From Vibrio barjaei (GTDB lineage Bacteria; Pseudomonadota; Gammaproteobacteria; Enterobacterales; Vibrionaceae): DNA of 64,000 nucleotides. Under the pieces are notes generated by a model. That model was not told the DNA's origin, did not search any database, and saw nothing but the letters and a program-made list of their open reading frames with translations. The stretch is from contig NZ_LQXO02000023.1 in NCBI RefSeq assembly GCF_001639065.2, positions 1-64,000 on the forward strand, in the 5' to 3' direction. The number at the start of each line of letters is the position of its first letter. Within the stretch, counting starts at the first letter, position 1. Made by a program: the position numbers and the translations under genes. This document shows, piece after piece, positions 8,756 through 17,647 of this stretch.

Positions 8756-9694
8756 ATGAAATACTTTAAAATGGCTAAACAATTTTTCTTGGATAACCCC
8801 AAAGCTGCGGTTGGGATCTTCTTAGTCGCAACAGTGGTGTTGATGTGTGTTTTTGCACCGCTGCTTACCGATGTATTGCCGGGAGCTCGCGTTGGTCGAC
8901 CACACCAAGCACCAAACCCAGACAATATTCTAGGTACGACGCGTATGGGGCGTGATGTCTGGTCTCAGCTTCTTTATGGTGGTCGCGTTTCGCTTATGGT
9001 TGGCTTCGTCGCTGGCACGTTTGTGATTGTAATGGCGATGGTGATAGGTATCGCTTCTGGTTACTTCGGTGGTGTGATTGATAACGTATTGTCATTCTTT
9101 ACTAACTTAGTGATGGTTATTCCAAGCCTACCGTTAATGCTGGTATTGGCTGCGTTCTTGGATCAAGTGTCGCCTCTGGTTATCGCGATAATAATTGGTG
9201 CAACGTCATGGCCGTGGGGAGCTCGCGTACTACGTGCTCAGACCTTAGCGATTCGAAATAAGGACTTTGTTCACGCCGCTGAAGTGATGGGTGAAACCAA
9301 ACCGAGAATGCTGTTTGCTGAAATTATGCCAAATATGATGTCGATTCTGGCCAGTAGTTTTATTGGTACGGTCATCTACGCCATTATGACGCAAGCGACC
9401 TTAGAGTTTATTGGGTTGGGCGACCCTCTTGCAGTGACGTGGGGCGGTATGTTGTACAACGCCGACCAAACTTCTGCGATACGTATCGGTGCGTGGTGGG
9501 AAATTATGGCCCCTTCTGTTGCGTTAGCGTCGGTTGCCATTGGTCTAGCGCTTATCAACTTCTCGATTGATGAAATATCAAACCCGAAATTGAAGGCTCA
9601 ACGAATCATGGCTCGTTATCGTCGTGAAGAGAAGAAAGCAGCGAAACAAGCTGCGAAGCAACAGCGCTTAGAAATGGAGAGTGCCAATGGTTAA
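8756..9694 (+). CDS. ABC importer permease 2 (DppC/OppC type)
   Basis: A 312-residue inner-membrane permease. The frame is open upstream to 8711, but the ATG at 8756 has a good AAAGGAG ribosome site at 8741-8747 and lies clear of the preceding gene. It contains the OppC features GTTRMGRDVWSQLLYGGRVSL (shortened form: GRDVWSQLLYGGR) and the EAA-type loop FVHAAEVMGETKPRM. The tail is rich in lysine and alanine. It is translationally linked to the next gene through an eight-base overlap. Confidence 0.9.
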   Translation: MKYFKMAKQFFLDNPKAAVGIFLVATVVLMCVFAPLLTDVLPGARVGRPHQAPNPDNILGTTRMGRDVWSQLLYGGRVSLMVGFVAGTFVIVMAMVIGIASGYFGGVIDNVLSFFTNLVMVIPSLPLMLVLAAFLDQVSPLVIAIIIGATSWPWGARVLRAQTLAIRNKDFVHAAEVMGETKPRMLFAEIMPNMMSILASSFIGTVIYAIMTQATLEFIGLGDPLAVTWGGMLYNADQTSAIRIGAWWEIMAPSVALASVAIGLALINFSIDEISNPKLKAQRIMARYRREEKKAAKQAAKQQRLEMESANG

Positions 9695-10694
9695 TTTCAC
9701 ACATACAGAAACGTCTAAGTTGGTAGATGTCCGAAATCTCTGCGTCGACTACGTGACTTTTGATGGCAAAGTTCGTGCAGTGAACAACGTCAGCTTTCAC
9801 ATTAACCGTGGCGAGATTTTAGGGCTAGCGGGCGAGTCAGGTTGCGGTAAATCAACTATTGCTTACTCGTTAATGCGTTTGCACAGACCGCCTGCATTGA
9901 TCTCAGAAGGTGAAATCCTATTCGAAGGTCAAGACGTATTGAAAATGGACGATGATGAATTAAGAAACTTCCGCTGGAAGGATACATCGATGGTCTTTCA
10001 GAGTGCGATGAACTGTTTGAATCCAGTGAAAACCATTGAATATCAATTCTACGATATCTACGACGCTCATGGCTTGGTATCAAGTCGCGAAGAATCTATT
10101 GAAAAAGCCAAAGAGCTTCTGCGTATTGTCGATATTCCAACAGAGCGTTTATTCGACTACCCACACCAGTTTTCTGGTGGTATGCGACAACGTGTCGTGA
10201 TTGCCATGGCGTTAGCGTTAAATCCAAAGCTTCTCATTATGGATGAGCCTACGACTGCACTTGATGTAGTGGTACAACGCGAAATTCTGCAAAAAGTGTA
10301 TGAGCTTAAAGAGCGTTTTGGTTTCTCTATTCTGTTTATTACCCATGACCTCAGTTTGATGGTGGAGCTATGTGACCGTATTGGCATCATGTACTCAGGT
10401 CAGCTGGTGGAACTCGCGCCATCTAAGATTATTTTGCAGCAACCAAACCACCCTTATGCGCATGGCTTAGGCGACTCATTCCCGACATTAAAAGGCGAGT
10501 TACAAGAGATGAAAGGAATTCCAGGCTCGCCCCTCGATCTTAAAAATGTACCTTCAGGCTGTCGTTTTGCGCCTCGCTGTTTTAAAGCCACCGCACAGTG
10601 TCGAACACAAGAACCTAATTTGGTCAGTTTAGGAGAGTCGCGTTGGGTGGCTTGTCATACCCCACTACAACTTGAAGCTGAAGGAGTGGCGTAA
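9687..10694 (+). CDS. ABC importer ATPase 1 (DppD/OppD type)
   Basis: A 335-residue cytoplasmic ATPase. Walker A is GESGCGKST, the signature FSGGMRQRVVIAMALAL, Walker B LLIMDEPTTALD. The C-terminal oligopeptide-transporter extension carries a cysteine cluster (SGCRFAPRC..AQC) typical of OppD/DppD proteins. I chose ATG 9687 over GTG 9681 because GGAG at 9676-9679 is spaced seven bases from it. It should pair with the ATPase at 10697 to drive the first importer. Confidence 0.92.
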   Translation: MVNFTHTETSKLVDVRNLCVDYVTFDGKVRAVNNVSFHINRGEILGLAGESGCGKSTIAYSLMRLHRPPALISEGEILFEGQDVLKMDDDELRNFRWKDTSMVFQSAMNCLNPVKTIEYQFYDIYDAHGLVSSREESIEKAKELLRIVDIPTERLFDYPHQFSGGMRQRVVIAMALALNPKLLIMDEPTTALDVVVQREILQKVYELKERFGFSILFITHDLSLMVELCDRIGIMYSGQLVELAPSKIILQQPNHPYAHGLGDSFPTLKGELQEMKGIPGSPLDLKNVPSGCRFAPRCFKATAQCRTQEPNLVSLGESRWVACHTPLQLEAEGVA

Positions 10695-10696
10695 TT

Positions 10697-11725
10697 ATGA
10701 ATGCAAGAAGTCCTCATATTGACCAAGCCGCATTTGATGCAAAGCATCCGGTTATTTTGGAAGCTAAAGACCTTTGCATCGATTTTCGTAAAAAAGGTGA
10801 CTCAATTTTCTCACCAAAGCAGTACTTACGTGCTGTGAATGGACTCAATTTCCAACTACGTGAAGCGCGTTGTGTAGCAGTGGTTGGGGAGTCAGGGTGT
10901 GGCAAAAGTACCAGTGCAAAAATAGCGACGAAAATTCACAAAGCCACAGAAGGTGGTATCTATTATCACGGCACCAACATCGATGAGTTTACGTCCGGAG
11001 AAGAGCTAGATGCTTATCGACGTGATGTACAGATGGTATTCCAAGACCCGTTCAGTTCGTTAAACCCGCTGCACACGATTCGCTATCACTTGATGCGACC
11101 AATGCAGATTTACCACGGATTAAAACCGGGTAAAGAAATGGAATATCGCCTAATAAAAATCCTAACCCAAGTGGGCTTAACACCGCCGCAAGAAGTGTTG
11201 GATAAGTTTCCACATCAATTGTCAGGCGGTCAACGTCAGCGTGTTTTCTTGGCAAAAACACTGGCTATAGGTGCGAAAGTGATTCTGGCGGATGAGCCAA
11301 CGTCAATGTTGGATGTCTCGATTCGAATTGGTGTGCTTAACTTAATGAATCGCATGAAGCATGAGATGGGCAAGTCATTTATGTATATCACCCATGATAT
11401 TGCTACGGCACGCTATTTTGCAGAAGACACCATAGTGTTGTACTGCGGTCATATGGTCGAGTGGGGAGACACAGAGCAAATCACGCAAAACCCACAACAC
11501 CCGTATACCCAGCTATTGCTTGCGGCAGTGCCGGATCCGAGCCGCAGCATTCACGAGAAACTACCAACGCACCGCTCGATGGAAACACCAATGTGGTCAC
11601 CAGAAAAGAAAGGTTGCCCATACGCAGGGCGGTGCCCTCAGGCGAAAGCGGAATGTTCGCAGTATTTGCCTGAACCGGTAGAAATTTCAGCTAATCACTT
11701 TACTCGTTGTCATTTATTCACATAG
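10697..11725 (+). CDS. ABC importer ATPase 2 (DppF/OppF type)
   Basis: A 342-residue cytoplasmic ATPase starting two bases after the preceding stop. It shows Walker A GESGCGKST, signature LSGGQRQRVFLAKTLAI, Walker B VILADEPTSMLD, and the C-terminal cysteine-containing extension (GCPYAGRCPQAKAEC). The LADEPTSMLD form is shared with the paralogue at 26369, which supports a common origin of both importer operons by duplication. Substrate is inferred only from the operon. Confidence 0.92.
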   Translation: MNARSPHIDQAAFDAKHPVILEAKDLCIDFRKKGDSIFSPKQYLRAVNGLNFQLREARCVAVVGESGCGKSTSAKIATKIHKATEGGIYYHGTNIDEFTSGEELDAYRRDVQMVFQDPFSSLNPLHTIRYHLMRPMQIYHGLKPGKEMEYRLIKILTQVGLTPPQEVLDKFPHQLSGGQRQRVFLAKTLAIGAKVILADEPTSMLDVSIRIGVLNLMNRMKHEMGKSFMYITHDIATARYFAEDTIVLYCGHMVEWGDTEQITQNPQHPYTQLLLAAVPDPSRSIHEKLPTHRSMETPMWSPEKKGCPYAGRCPQAKAECSQYLPEPVEISANHFTRCHLFT

Positions 11726-11746
11726 TTTTGTATTTAGGAATTCAAG

Positions 11747-14314
11747 ATGTCTTATCAAACACCTTATTTTAAAGAATGGCCACAAATTAAATCTGCAATC
11801 GCTAAGGACGCTGGGATAGAAAACGAAGTCGCAAGCATTGTGGCTCAGATGACTACCGAAGAAAAACTGGGTCAGATGATTCAGCCGGATCTTCGCGGTG
11901 TAAGCCCAGAAGAGGCTAAGCAATACAAATTAGGCTCAATATTGAATGGCGGCGGAGCATGGCCAAACGAGAATAAGCACTCTAGCGCTCAAGATTGGAG
12001 CGACAAAGCGGATGAGTTCTGGCATGCCATTGAAGAAGCCTATGCAGACAGACCATTCCGTATTCCATTTATGTGGGCGACTGATGCGGTACATGGTCAT
12101 AACAATGTATTTAGCGCGACAGTCTTCCCGCACAACATTGGTTTAGGCGCAGCACGCGACCCTGAGTTGATTCAACGAATTGGCAAAATTACGGCGGTTG
12201 AAGTTGCAGCAACAGGATTAGACTGGACCTTTGCTCCAACAGTAGCAACGCCACGTGATTTACGTTGGGGACGTGTTTACGAGGGTTACTCTGAAGATCC
12301 TGAAATCACCTTCGCTTATGCTGCTAAAATGGTCACGGGCCTTCAAGGGACGGCGGATGATCTGAAAGGTGAGCATCATGTGGTTTCTAACGTGAAACAC
12401 TGGGTTGGAGATGGCGGTACGCTCACTGGGGTAGACAGAGGTAAAAATGGCTACTCAGAAGATCTACTCAGAAATATCCATGCAATGGGCTATTTTAGCG
12501 GTCTAGAGGCCGGTGCTCAAGTAGTCATGTCTTCATTCAATACATGGGAAAATGAAGCGAATTATGACCACAATCCCGAAGTAGGTGAGCGATATAACTA
12601 TAAGATTCATGGTAGTAAATATCTTCTAAATGATGTGCTCAAAGGCAAAATGGGCTTCGATGGTCTTATTGTCACGGATTGGCACGGGCATGCAGAAGTC
12701 AGCAAGTGTACCGACGGCGATGCAACGTATGCGATTAATGCAGGCAACGATGTGTTAATGGTTCCGGTGCATGAGCACTGGATAGCGGTGTACCACAAAG
12801 CGCTAGAAGACATTAAGTCAGGTGTAATCCCAATGGAGCGTATCGACGATGCGGTTACTCGTATTCTCCGCGTCAAAATGCGTGCTGGTTTATGGGATAA
12901 GCCGTCACCGAAAAAGAGAGCGCTAGCAGGCAAGCAATCTTTATTGGGTGCGCCAGAGCATCGAGAAGTGGCACGAGAAGCGGTACGCAAATCTTTGGTG
13001 TTATTAAAAAACAAAGACCAGCTATTACCTCTGAATCCAAATCAAAAAGTATTGCTTACGGGCAGTGCTGCTGACGACCTACAGAAGCAGTCTGGTGGTT
13101 GGAACTTAACGTGGCAGGGGGATGAGAATACACTTGATGATTTCCCAGGAGCAACGACGTTTAAAATGGCTCTTGTCAATGAACTGAGTTGTGACAATGT
13201 CACTTATGATCCACAACTAGAGTCGACTATTCAAGCAGGCGATGTTGCCATTGTTGTTATCGGTGAAGATCCTTACGCAGAAATGATGGGTGATATCAAG
13301 GCCTGGCAAACACTAGAGTTTGGCAAGCTTAAACGCAGCTACAAGGCTGATGTCGAGAAAATCCACAAGTTACACAAACTGGGTGCTAAAGTGATTACAG
13401 TATTCTACAGCGGTCGTCCTTTGTACTTGAATGAAGAGATCGCTAAGTCGGATGCCTTTGTCGCTGCTTGGCTTCCGGGAAGTGAAGGTGAGGGCATCAC
13501 CGATGTGTTGATTGCTGACGCTCAAGGTAACGCTCGTTACGACTTCCAAGGTAAGCTGTCATACAGTTGGCCAAATAAAAAACGAAGTGCAACGGTTAGC
13601 CGTATTCCGCCACATATTCCAGATTATCAGGTGCCTGAGTTGGAGCAATCTCCATTGGGTGAGCACGCTCCATTATTTGAATACGGGTACGGACTCAACT
13701 ATTCAGATACGCTTCAGCAGGCCGACCTTGACCAGATCGAGCTGGATGAGGCTGGTACTCAGGGCGAAGGTGTCGCCGATAGCGCTACAGAGATATACGG
13801 TATTAAATCGACAATTGGTGATTTCCAACTGAAAGTCGCTGATTTTGTTCATTGGATCGGTAGCGATGTATCGCGCAACAATCCTATGTCTTTGAGCACG
13901 ATAGATACCAAACCGTATAACTATCAGCAGCAGCAAGATGCGGTAGAGTTGACGTTCAAAGGTGGGTTTGCAGCTGCGTACATCCAAACTGGTGATGGTG
14001 GTATCGAGAACTTATCTGGTTATAACTCTGCCAAGGGAATGCTGAGTTTTGAGGTTAAGGTTTCTAAAGCACCTAAGCAGCCAGTTTATTTGTCTCTGCA
14101 AAAGTGGACGGAGAATAAGCTTCCAGATGACGTGGCAAAAATTGATATTGCCGATAAGCTGCAATCCATTGACGAGTTTGTGACTATTGATATTCCGGTC
14201 TCACTTTTTGTTGCTCAAGATGTGGATCTCGCATTTTTGGATACGCCGTTCATGCTATTTAGTGAAGGAGAGTTCAAAACAGTACTCGCTAATATCCGTT
14301 GGCATAATGACTAA
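11747..14314 (+). CDS. GH3 beta-glucosidase / exo-beta-glucanase (ExoP-like)
   Basis: An 855-residue glycoside hydrolase family 3 enzyme in the standard domain order: TIM barrel about 25-390, alpha/beta sandwich about 395-640, then a C-terminal galactose-binding-like module about 680-855. The nucleophile is Asp311 in GLIVTDWHG; VKHWVGDGGT and RWGRVYEGYSEDP are substrate-site motifs. It resembles marine exo-1,3/1,4-beta-glucanases of the ExoP type, which release glucose. It has no signal peptide, so it should act in the cytoplasm on what the upstream importer delivers. It closes the operon and is followed by a terminator. An AGGA ribosome site precedes ATG 11747. Confidence 0.92.
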   Translation: MSYQTPYFKEWPQIKSAIAKDAGIENEVASIVAQMTTEEKLGQMIQPDLRGVSPEEAKQYKLGSILNGGGAWPNENKHSSAQDWSDKADEFWHAIEEAYADRPFRIPFMWATDAVHGHNNVFSATVFPHNIGLGAARDPELIQRIGKITAVEVAATGLDWTFAPTVATPRDLRWGRVYEGYSEDPEITFAYAAKMVTGLQGTADDLKGEHHVVSNVKHWVGDGGTLTGVDRGKNGYSEDLLRNIHAMGYFSGLEAGAQVVMSSFNTWENEANYDHNPEVGERYNYKIHGSKYLLNDVLKGKMGFDGLIVTDWHGHAEVSKCTDGDATYAINAGNDVLMVPVHEHWIAVYHKALEDIKSGVIPMERIDDAVTRILRVKMRAGLWDKPSPKKRALAGKQSLLGAPEHREVAREAVRKSLVLLKNKDQLLPLNPNQKVLLTGSAADDLQKQSGGWNLTWQGDENTLDDFPGATTFKMALVNELSCDNVTYDPQLESTIQAGDVAIVVIGEDPYAEMMGDIKAWQTLEFGKLKRSYKADVEKIHKLHKLGAKVITVFYSGRPLYLNEEIAKSDAFVAAWLPGSEGEGITDVLIADAQGNARYDFQGKLSYSWPNKKRSATVSRIPPHIPDYQVPELEQSPLGEHAPLFEYGYGLNYSDTLQQADLDQIELDEAGTQGEGVADSATEIYGIKSTIGDFQLKVADFVHWIGSDVSRNNPMSLSTIDTKPYNYQQQQDAVELTFKGGFAAAYIQTGDGGIENLSGYNSAKGMLSFEVKVSKAPKQPVYLSLQKWTENKLPDDVAKIDIADKLQSIDEFVTIDIPVSLFVAQDVDLAFLDTPFMLFSEGEFKTVLANIRWHND

Positions 14315-14340
14315 CAAGTGACGTTCAAATTGTTTAATCA

Positions 14341-14369
14341 AAGGCTCCTAATTAAGGAGCCTTTTTTGT
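14341..14369 (+). terminator. Rho-independent terminator of the first importer operon
   Basis: AAGGCTCCT and AGGAGCCTT pair perfectly around AATTA, followed by TTTTTT. It lies 27 bases past the GH3 stop and just before the convergent LysR gene. Confidence 0.9.
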
Positions 14370-14379
14370 TTGAAAAGCA

Positions 14380-15279
14380 CTAGCGAGAGGTATCCGCTTT
14401 AATATCATTACTCCAAAAATCGGCAAGAAAATCTATAAACTGTCGAACGATAGGTAATTGGTAACTTCTTGAGAGATATACTGCCCAAAGTGTACTGGTT
14501 GGAATAGCGTAGTCTTTTAGAATTGGGGTAAGTGATCCCGATTCGATTAGCGGATTTGCCAAGTCACAAGGCAGTAAGACGATTCCTTTATCTCTTTGTG
14601 CCGCTTTCACTAATACGCCTAGATCATTTGCCTTTATGGTTCCACTAACGTTAACTGATACTGTCTCACCACCTTTGACTCCCTCCCAAGAAGTACGCTC
14701 CAAATGGAGAAAGCAGTTGTGATTGCTAAGATCATCAAACCGCGTTGGCTCGCCATGTTTTTCGATGTAGTTTTTTGAGGCACATATCAGTGAGTCGATA
14801 GACATGAGTTTACGAGCAATAAGGTTGTCTGCTGGTTTGTTGGTATAACGAAGTGCGATGTCGATACGCTCGTCAACTAATTCAGCAAAACTGTCCGAGG
14901 CAAAAAGCTGAATAACAACGTTGGGGTGCTGTTCTGTGAACTGCTCAACAGCATCCAGTAAGATGTTTTGTGTTAAGCCAATAGGCGCCGCAACACGAAC
15001 CGTACCGGAGAGATAAGGGGTTTGTGGCTGAGATGACAGTTCTAACTGTGACGTTTCGTGCAAAATGCTTTCACATCGCGCCAGTGCTTGTTCACCAGCT
15101 GTCGTTAGACTGACTTTGCGTGTGGTTCGGTGAAGCAACCGTTGCTCCAACCACTGTTCTACTTCGTTAACGTGCCGAGAAACTTGTAAGCGACTTAAAC
15201 CAAGGCGTTCGGAGGCCTTAGTGAAACTGGCACAGTGAGCTACCTCGACAAAACTGCGCATCGCTGTAAGTCTATCCAT
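14380..15279 (-). CDS. LysR-family transcriptional regulator
   Basis: A 299-residue regulator. The N-terminal winged helix-turn-helix spans about residues 5-62 (SFTKASERLGLSRLQVSRHV), followed by a type-2 periplasmic-binding-like effector domain from about 90. It is divergent from the NAD(P)-binding protein at 15422, the usual arrangement of a LysR protein and its target. Of the two adjacent ATGs, 15279 has the better spacing from AGGAG. Closest style is the CrgA/DsdC-like group that often controls stress or oxidoreductase genes. The effector is unknown. Confidence 0.9.
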   Translation of the reverse strand: MDRLTAMRSFVEVAHCASFTKASERLGLSRLQVSRHVNEVEQWLEQRLLHRTTRKVSLTTAGEQALARCESILHETSQLELSSQPQTPYLSGTVRVAAPIGLTQNILLDAVEQFTEQHPNVVIQLFASDSFAELVDERIDIALRYTNKPADNLIARKLMSIDSLICASKNYIEKHGEPTRFDDLSNHNCFLHLERTSWEGVKGGETVSVNVSGTIKANDLGVLVKAAQRDKGIVLLPCDLANPLIESGSLTPILKDYAIPTSTLWAVYLSRSYQLPIVRQFIDFLADFWSNDIKADTSR

Positions 15280-15421
15280 CATCGGCTCCTGTTAGATATG
15301 AAGCTTATTAGTAACTCAATTAGATACAAACTGCATCCATTTCGTGAATTTATCTCGAAAAAAGGTTCTATTAGACTGTCAACGTCATCAAGAAAACACC
15401 AAACAAAACGGAGAGATAATT

Positions 15422-16060
15422 ATGAAAGTAGCAGTGGTAGGTGCAACAGGTTGGATTGGTAGCCATATTTTAAACGAAGCTAAACAGCGTGGTCATGAAG
15501 TTGTGGCACTGGTTAGAGAAGTGAATCGAGTTGAAGATCTAGATATTGAAGCTAGAGCGTTTGACCTCACAGCGCCTATCGGCGAGATGGTCGACTCATT
15601 ATCCGGTGTCGATGCCGTGATTGCTTCCATCGGCGGACGTGCGAAAGGTAATCACGATATTGTGAAACAGGCAGCTAAAACGCTACTCACGTCGCTCTCG
15701 GAAGCGAACGTAGGGCGTTTGCTGTGGGTAGGTGGTGCTGGCTCTCTGGAAGTTGCACCGGGGGTGACTTTGATTTCAACTCCAGAGTTCCCTGAAGAAT
15801 ATAAAGCTGAAGCCATCGCACAGGGGGAAGCGCTTGATGTGTTCAAGCAAACTGCCAACGGCGTGAATTGGACATTTGTATCACCAGCTGCGGAGATTTT
15901 CCCGGGAGAAACGCTATCAAAATACCGTACTGGTGGTGAACAACTATTGCTTGATGAACAAGGCAACAGCCGAATTTCAGTAAGCGACTACGCTAAGGCT
16001 ATGATTGATGAGTTAGAGTCTAATCAACACCCAAACCAGCGAATTGGTGTGGCTTATTAG
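15422..16060 (+). CDS. NAD(P)H-binding NmrA-like/SDR-type protein
   Basis: A 212-residue cytoplasmic protein with an N-terminal Rossmann motif, VAVVGATGWIGSHIL. Further motifs are VDAVIASIGG and WTFVSPAAEIFPGE, as in small atypical short-chain dehydrogenases of the YwnB/NmrA group. The frame is open from 15344, but ATG 15422 has GGAGA about eight bases upstream and the Rossmann fold begins immediately. It is probably controlled by the divergent LysR regulator. Whether it is catalytic or a redox sensor cannot be told. Confidence 0.85.
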   Translation: MKVAVVGATGWIGSHILNEAKQRGHEVVALVREVNRVEDLDIEARAFDLTAPIGEMVDSLSGVDAVIASIGGRAKGNHDIVKQAAKTLLTSLSEANVGRLLWVGGAGSLEVAPGVTLISTPEFPEEYKAEAIAQGEALDVFKQTANGVNWTFVSPAAEIFPGETLSKYRTGGEQLLLDEQGNSRISVSDYAKAMIDELESNQHPNQRIGVAY

Positions 16061-16088
16061 AAATCTGATATTTATTAACCGGTGATTT

Positions 16089-16124
16089 GGCCAAAGATGA
16101 CAAACCATCTTTGGCCCTGTTTTC
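16089..16124. terminator. Convergent-gene terminator
   Basis: GGCCAAAGATG and CATCTTTGGCC are an 11-base perfect inverted repeat around ACAAAC, followed by CTGTTTT. It separates the convergent genes ending at 16060 and 16129. Confidence 0.8.
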
Positions 16125-16128
16125 AGTG

Positions 16129-17025
16129 TTACTGCCATTGATTATCAGCAAATTGATGTTGTTGTAATAGTTCAATAAGAGCGTTTAGTACCGGGCCATT
16201 AGTACGACTGCGTGACACAAGACAACCAACCGTCGTCACCCAGCCACTTTTTTCATGAGCTACAGGTAGCGCAACCATTTTCCCTTCAGCCATAGGCTTC
16301 TTAACTAACATTTCAGGTAAGTTAGACCATCCCAATCCTTCTGAGACCATATCAACGAGCGTTTTGTGGTCGTTTGCGTACCAAATATTAGAGCTAATAC
16401 CGTAGGTAAACCATAGCTCCTGTTTTTCAACACTTCGGTGGACACATTGCCGAAAGTGCTTTAAGTCGGAGTCCTTGACCACTGGCAATCGTGTGAGTTC
16501 GTGGTTTGGAGCGACAACGGTTAAGAAACGAGCTTGACCGAGGATGAAAATATCCATGTCTACTTTTAACTCACCGTCGGCATAAACAATACCTATCTGT
16601 GCTTTGTCTTGCCGAATGAGTTCTTCGATATCAAACGTTGAGGCGCAGATAAGCTCGAAGTTAGTAATAGGGAACTGAGCCGCCAATGGGGACAATAGTT
16701 TAATAAACTCCTGACTCATCAAGCTATCGTCGACAGCGATGGTCAGTTCGTGTTCTGAGTCATTGGAAAGAGCTTCGATCTTTTGGTCGAAGTATTTTTG
16801 CTGATGCAATATAGAGCGAGCAATAGGAAGAAGTGCTTTGCCATTTTCGGTGAGCTCGGGTGTGTTTTTTTCTCGACTAAATAAGGTTTGATCAATGGCG
16901 ATCTCCAAATTAGAAATGGCTTGGCTTACCCCTGATTGGGCTCTTTTAAGCTTACGGGCTGCGGCGGAAAATGAACCGTGCTCGCAAACCGATACAAACA
17001 CTTTAAGCTGCTCAAAACTGTACAT
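16129..17025 (-). CDS. LysR-family regulator, probable controller of the PACE gene
   Basis: A 298-residue regulator with an N-terminal helix-turn-helix (SFSAAARKLKRAQSGVSQAI, residues about 17-36) and an effector-binding domain from about 88. It is divergent from the PACE efflux gene at 17161, with about 135 bases between them. Divergent LysR regulators commonly accompany PACE transporters, AceR-AceI of Acinetobacter being the known example. That pairing is the main clue to function. Confidence 0.9.
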   Translation of the reverse strand: MYSFEQLKVFVSVCEHGSFSAAARKLKRAQSGVSQAISNLEIAIDQTLFSREKNTPELTENGKALLPIARSILHQQKYFDQKIEALSNDSEHELTIAVDDSLMSQEFIKLLSPLAAQFPITNFELICASTFDIEELIRQDKAQIGIVYADGELKVDMDIFILGQARFLTVVAPNHELTRLPVVKDSDLKHFRQCVHRSVEKQELWFTYGISSNIWYANDHKTLVDMVSEGLGWSNLPEMLVKKPMAEGKMVALPVAHEKSGWVTTVGCLVSRSRTNGPVLNALIELLQQHQFADNQWQ

Positions 17026-17160
17026 TGTGATACCCCAAAAAGTCGAAATGCCAATTTAGGCTATCACGATGTGTGATGGTTGTTAACTTTCTATATTGCT
17101 GAGAATACCGATAATCACCGCATACGATGTCCCCAAACAAAAAATAGTGAGGAATTTATA

Positions 17161-17589
17161 ATGGGAATAGTAGAGCGTGTCTTTCACTCAGTGCTTTTTG
17201 AAGCGTTGGCAGTGACGTTTTCAGTTATCGGATTAGCGTTGTTTACCAACCATGATGTTGCTGCATTATCAGGAACTATGATAGTTATTGCTACCATGGC
17301 GATGTGTTGGAATTACCTTTTTAATTTAGTCTTCGATTGTTTCGTTAAGGGTGAGCGAATCGAACGTTCCTTTCGAATGCGAATTGCACATGTAATTTTA
17401 TTTGAGGCTGGGCTATTGATAGTGACGGTGCCAGTCATGGCATACTTACTGAATGTCTCTTTGTGGGCTGCATTTATAATGGATCTTGGTGTGACGTTGT
17501 TTGTCACTCTGTATGCCTTTACCTTTAATTTGGTTTATGACCATATTCGCGCTTGGCTAACGAATCAAAGGTTACAATTGGCAAAATAA
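17161..17589 (+). CDS. PACE-family efflux transporter (AceI-like)
   Basis: A 142-residue inner-membrane protein with four helices built as two repeated pairs. Diagnostic repeated motifs are RVFHSVLFE (residues 5-13) and RIAHVILFEAG in the second half, and WNYLFNLVFD and FTFNLVYDHI at the helix ends. PACE proteins export biocides such as chlorhexidine and probably polyamines by proton antiport. ATG 17161 follows GAGG by about eight bases. The longer frame from 17080 lacks a ribosome site and would put a polar tail before the first motif. Confidence 0.92.
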   Translation: MGIVERVFHSVLFEALAVTFSVIGLALFTNHDVAALSGTMIVIATMAMCWNYLFNLVFDCFVKGERIERSFRMRIAHVILFEAGLLIVTVPVMAYLLNVSLWAAFIMDLGVTLFVTLYAFTFNLVYDHIRAWLTNQRLQLAK

Positions 17590-17601
17590 GCTGAGCAAGA
17601 T

Positions 17602-17647
17602 GCTAGCCATACAAAGCTTTAACGGATGTATGGCTAGCCTTAGTTTT
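17602..17647 (+). terminator. Terminator after the PACE gene
   Basis: GCTAGCCATACA (17602-17613) pairs perfectly with TGTATGGCTAGC (17627-17638), followed by CTTAGTTTTTTA. Confidence 0.85.

Noticed and set aside
12607..13014. 135-codon ORF antisense to the first GH3 gene
   Set aside because: A frame shadow of a well-supported enzyme gene; no independent start signal.
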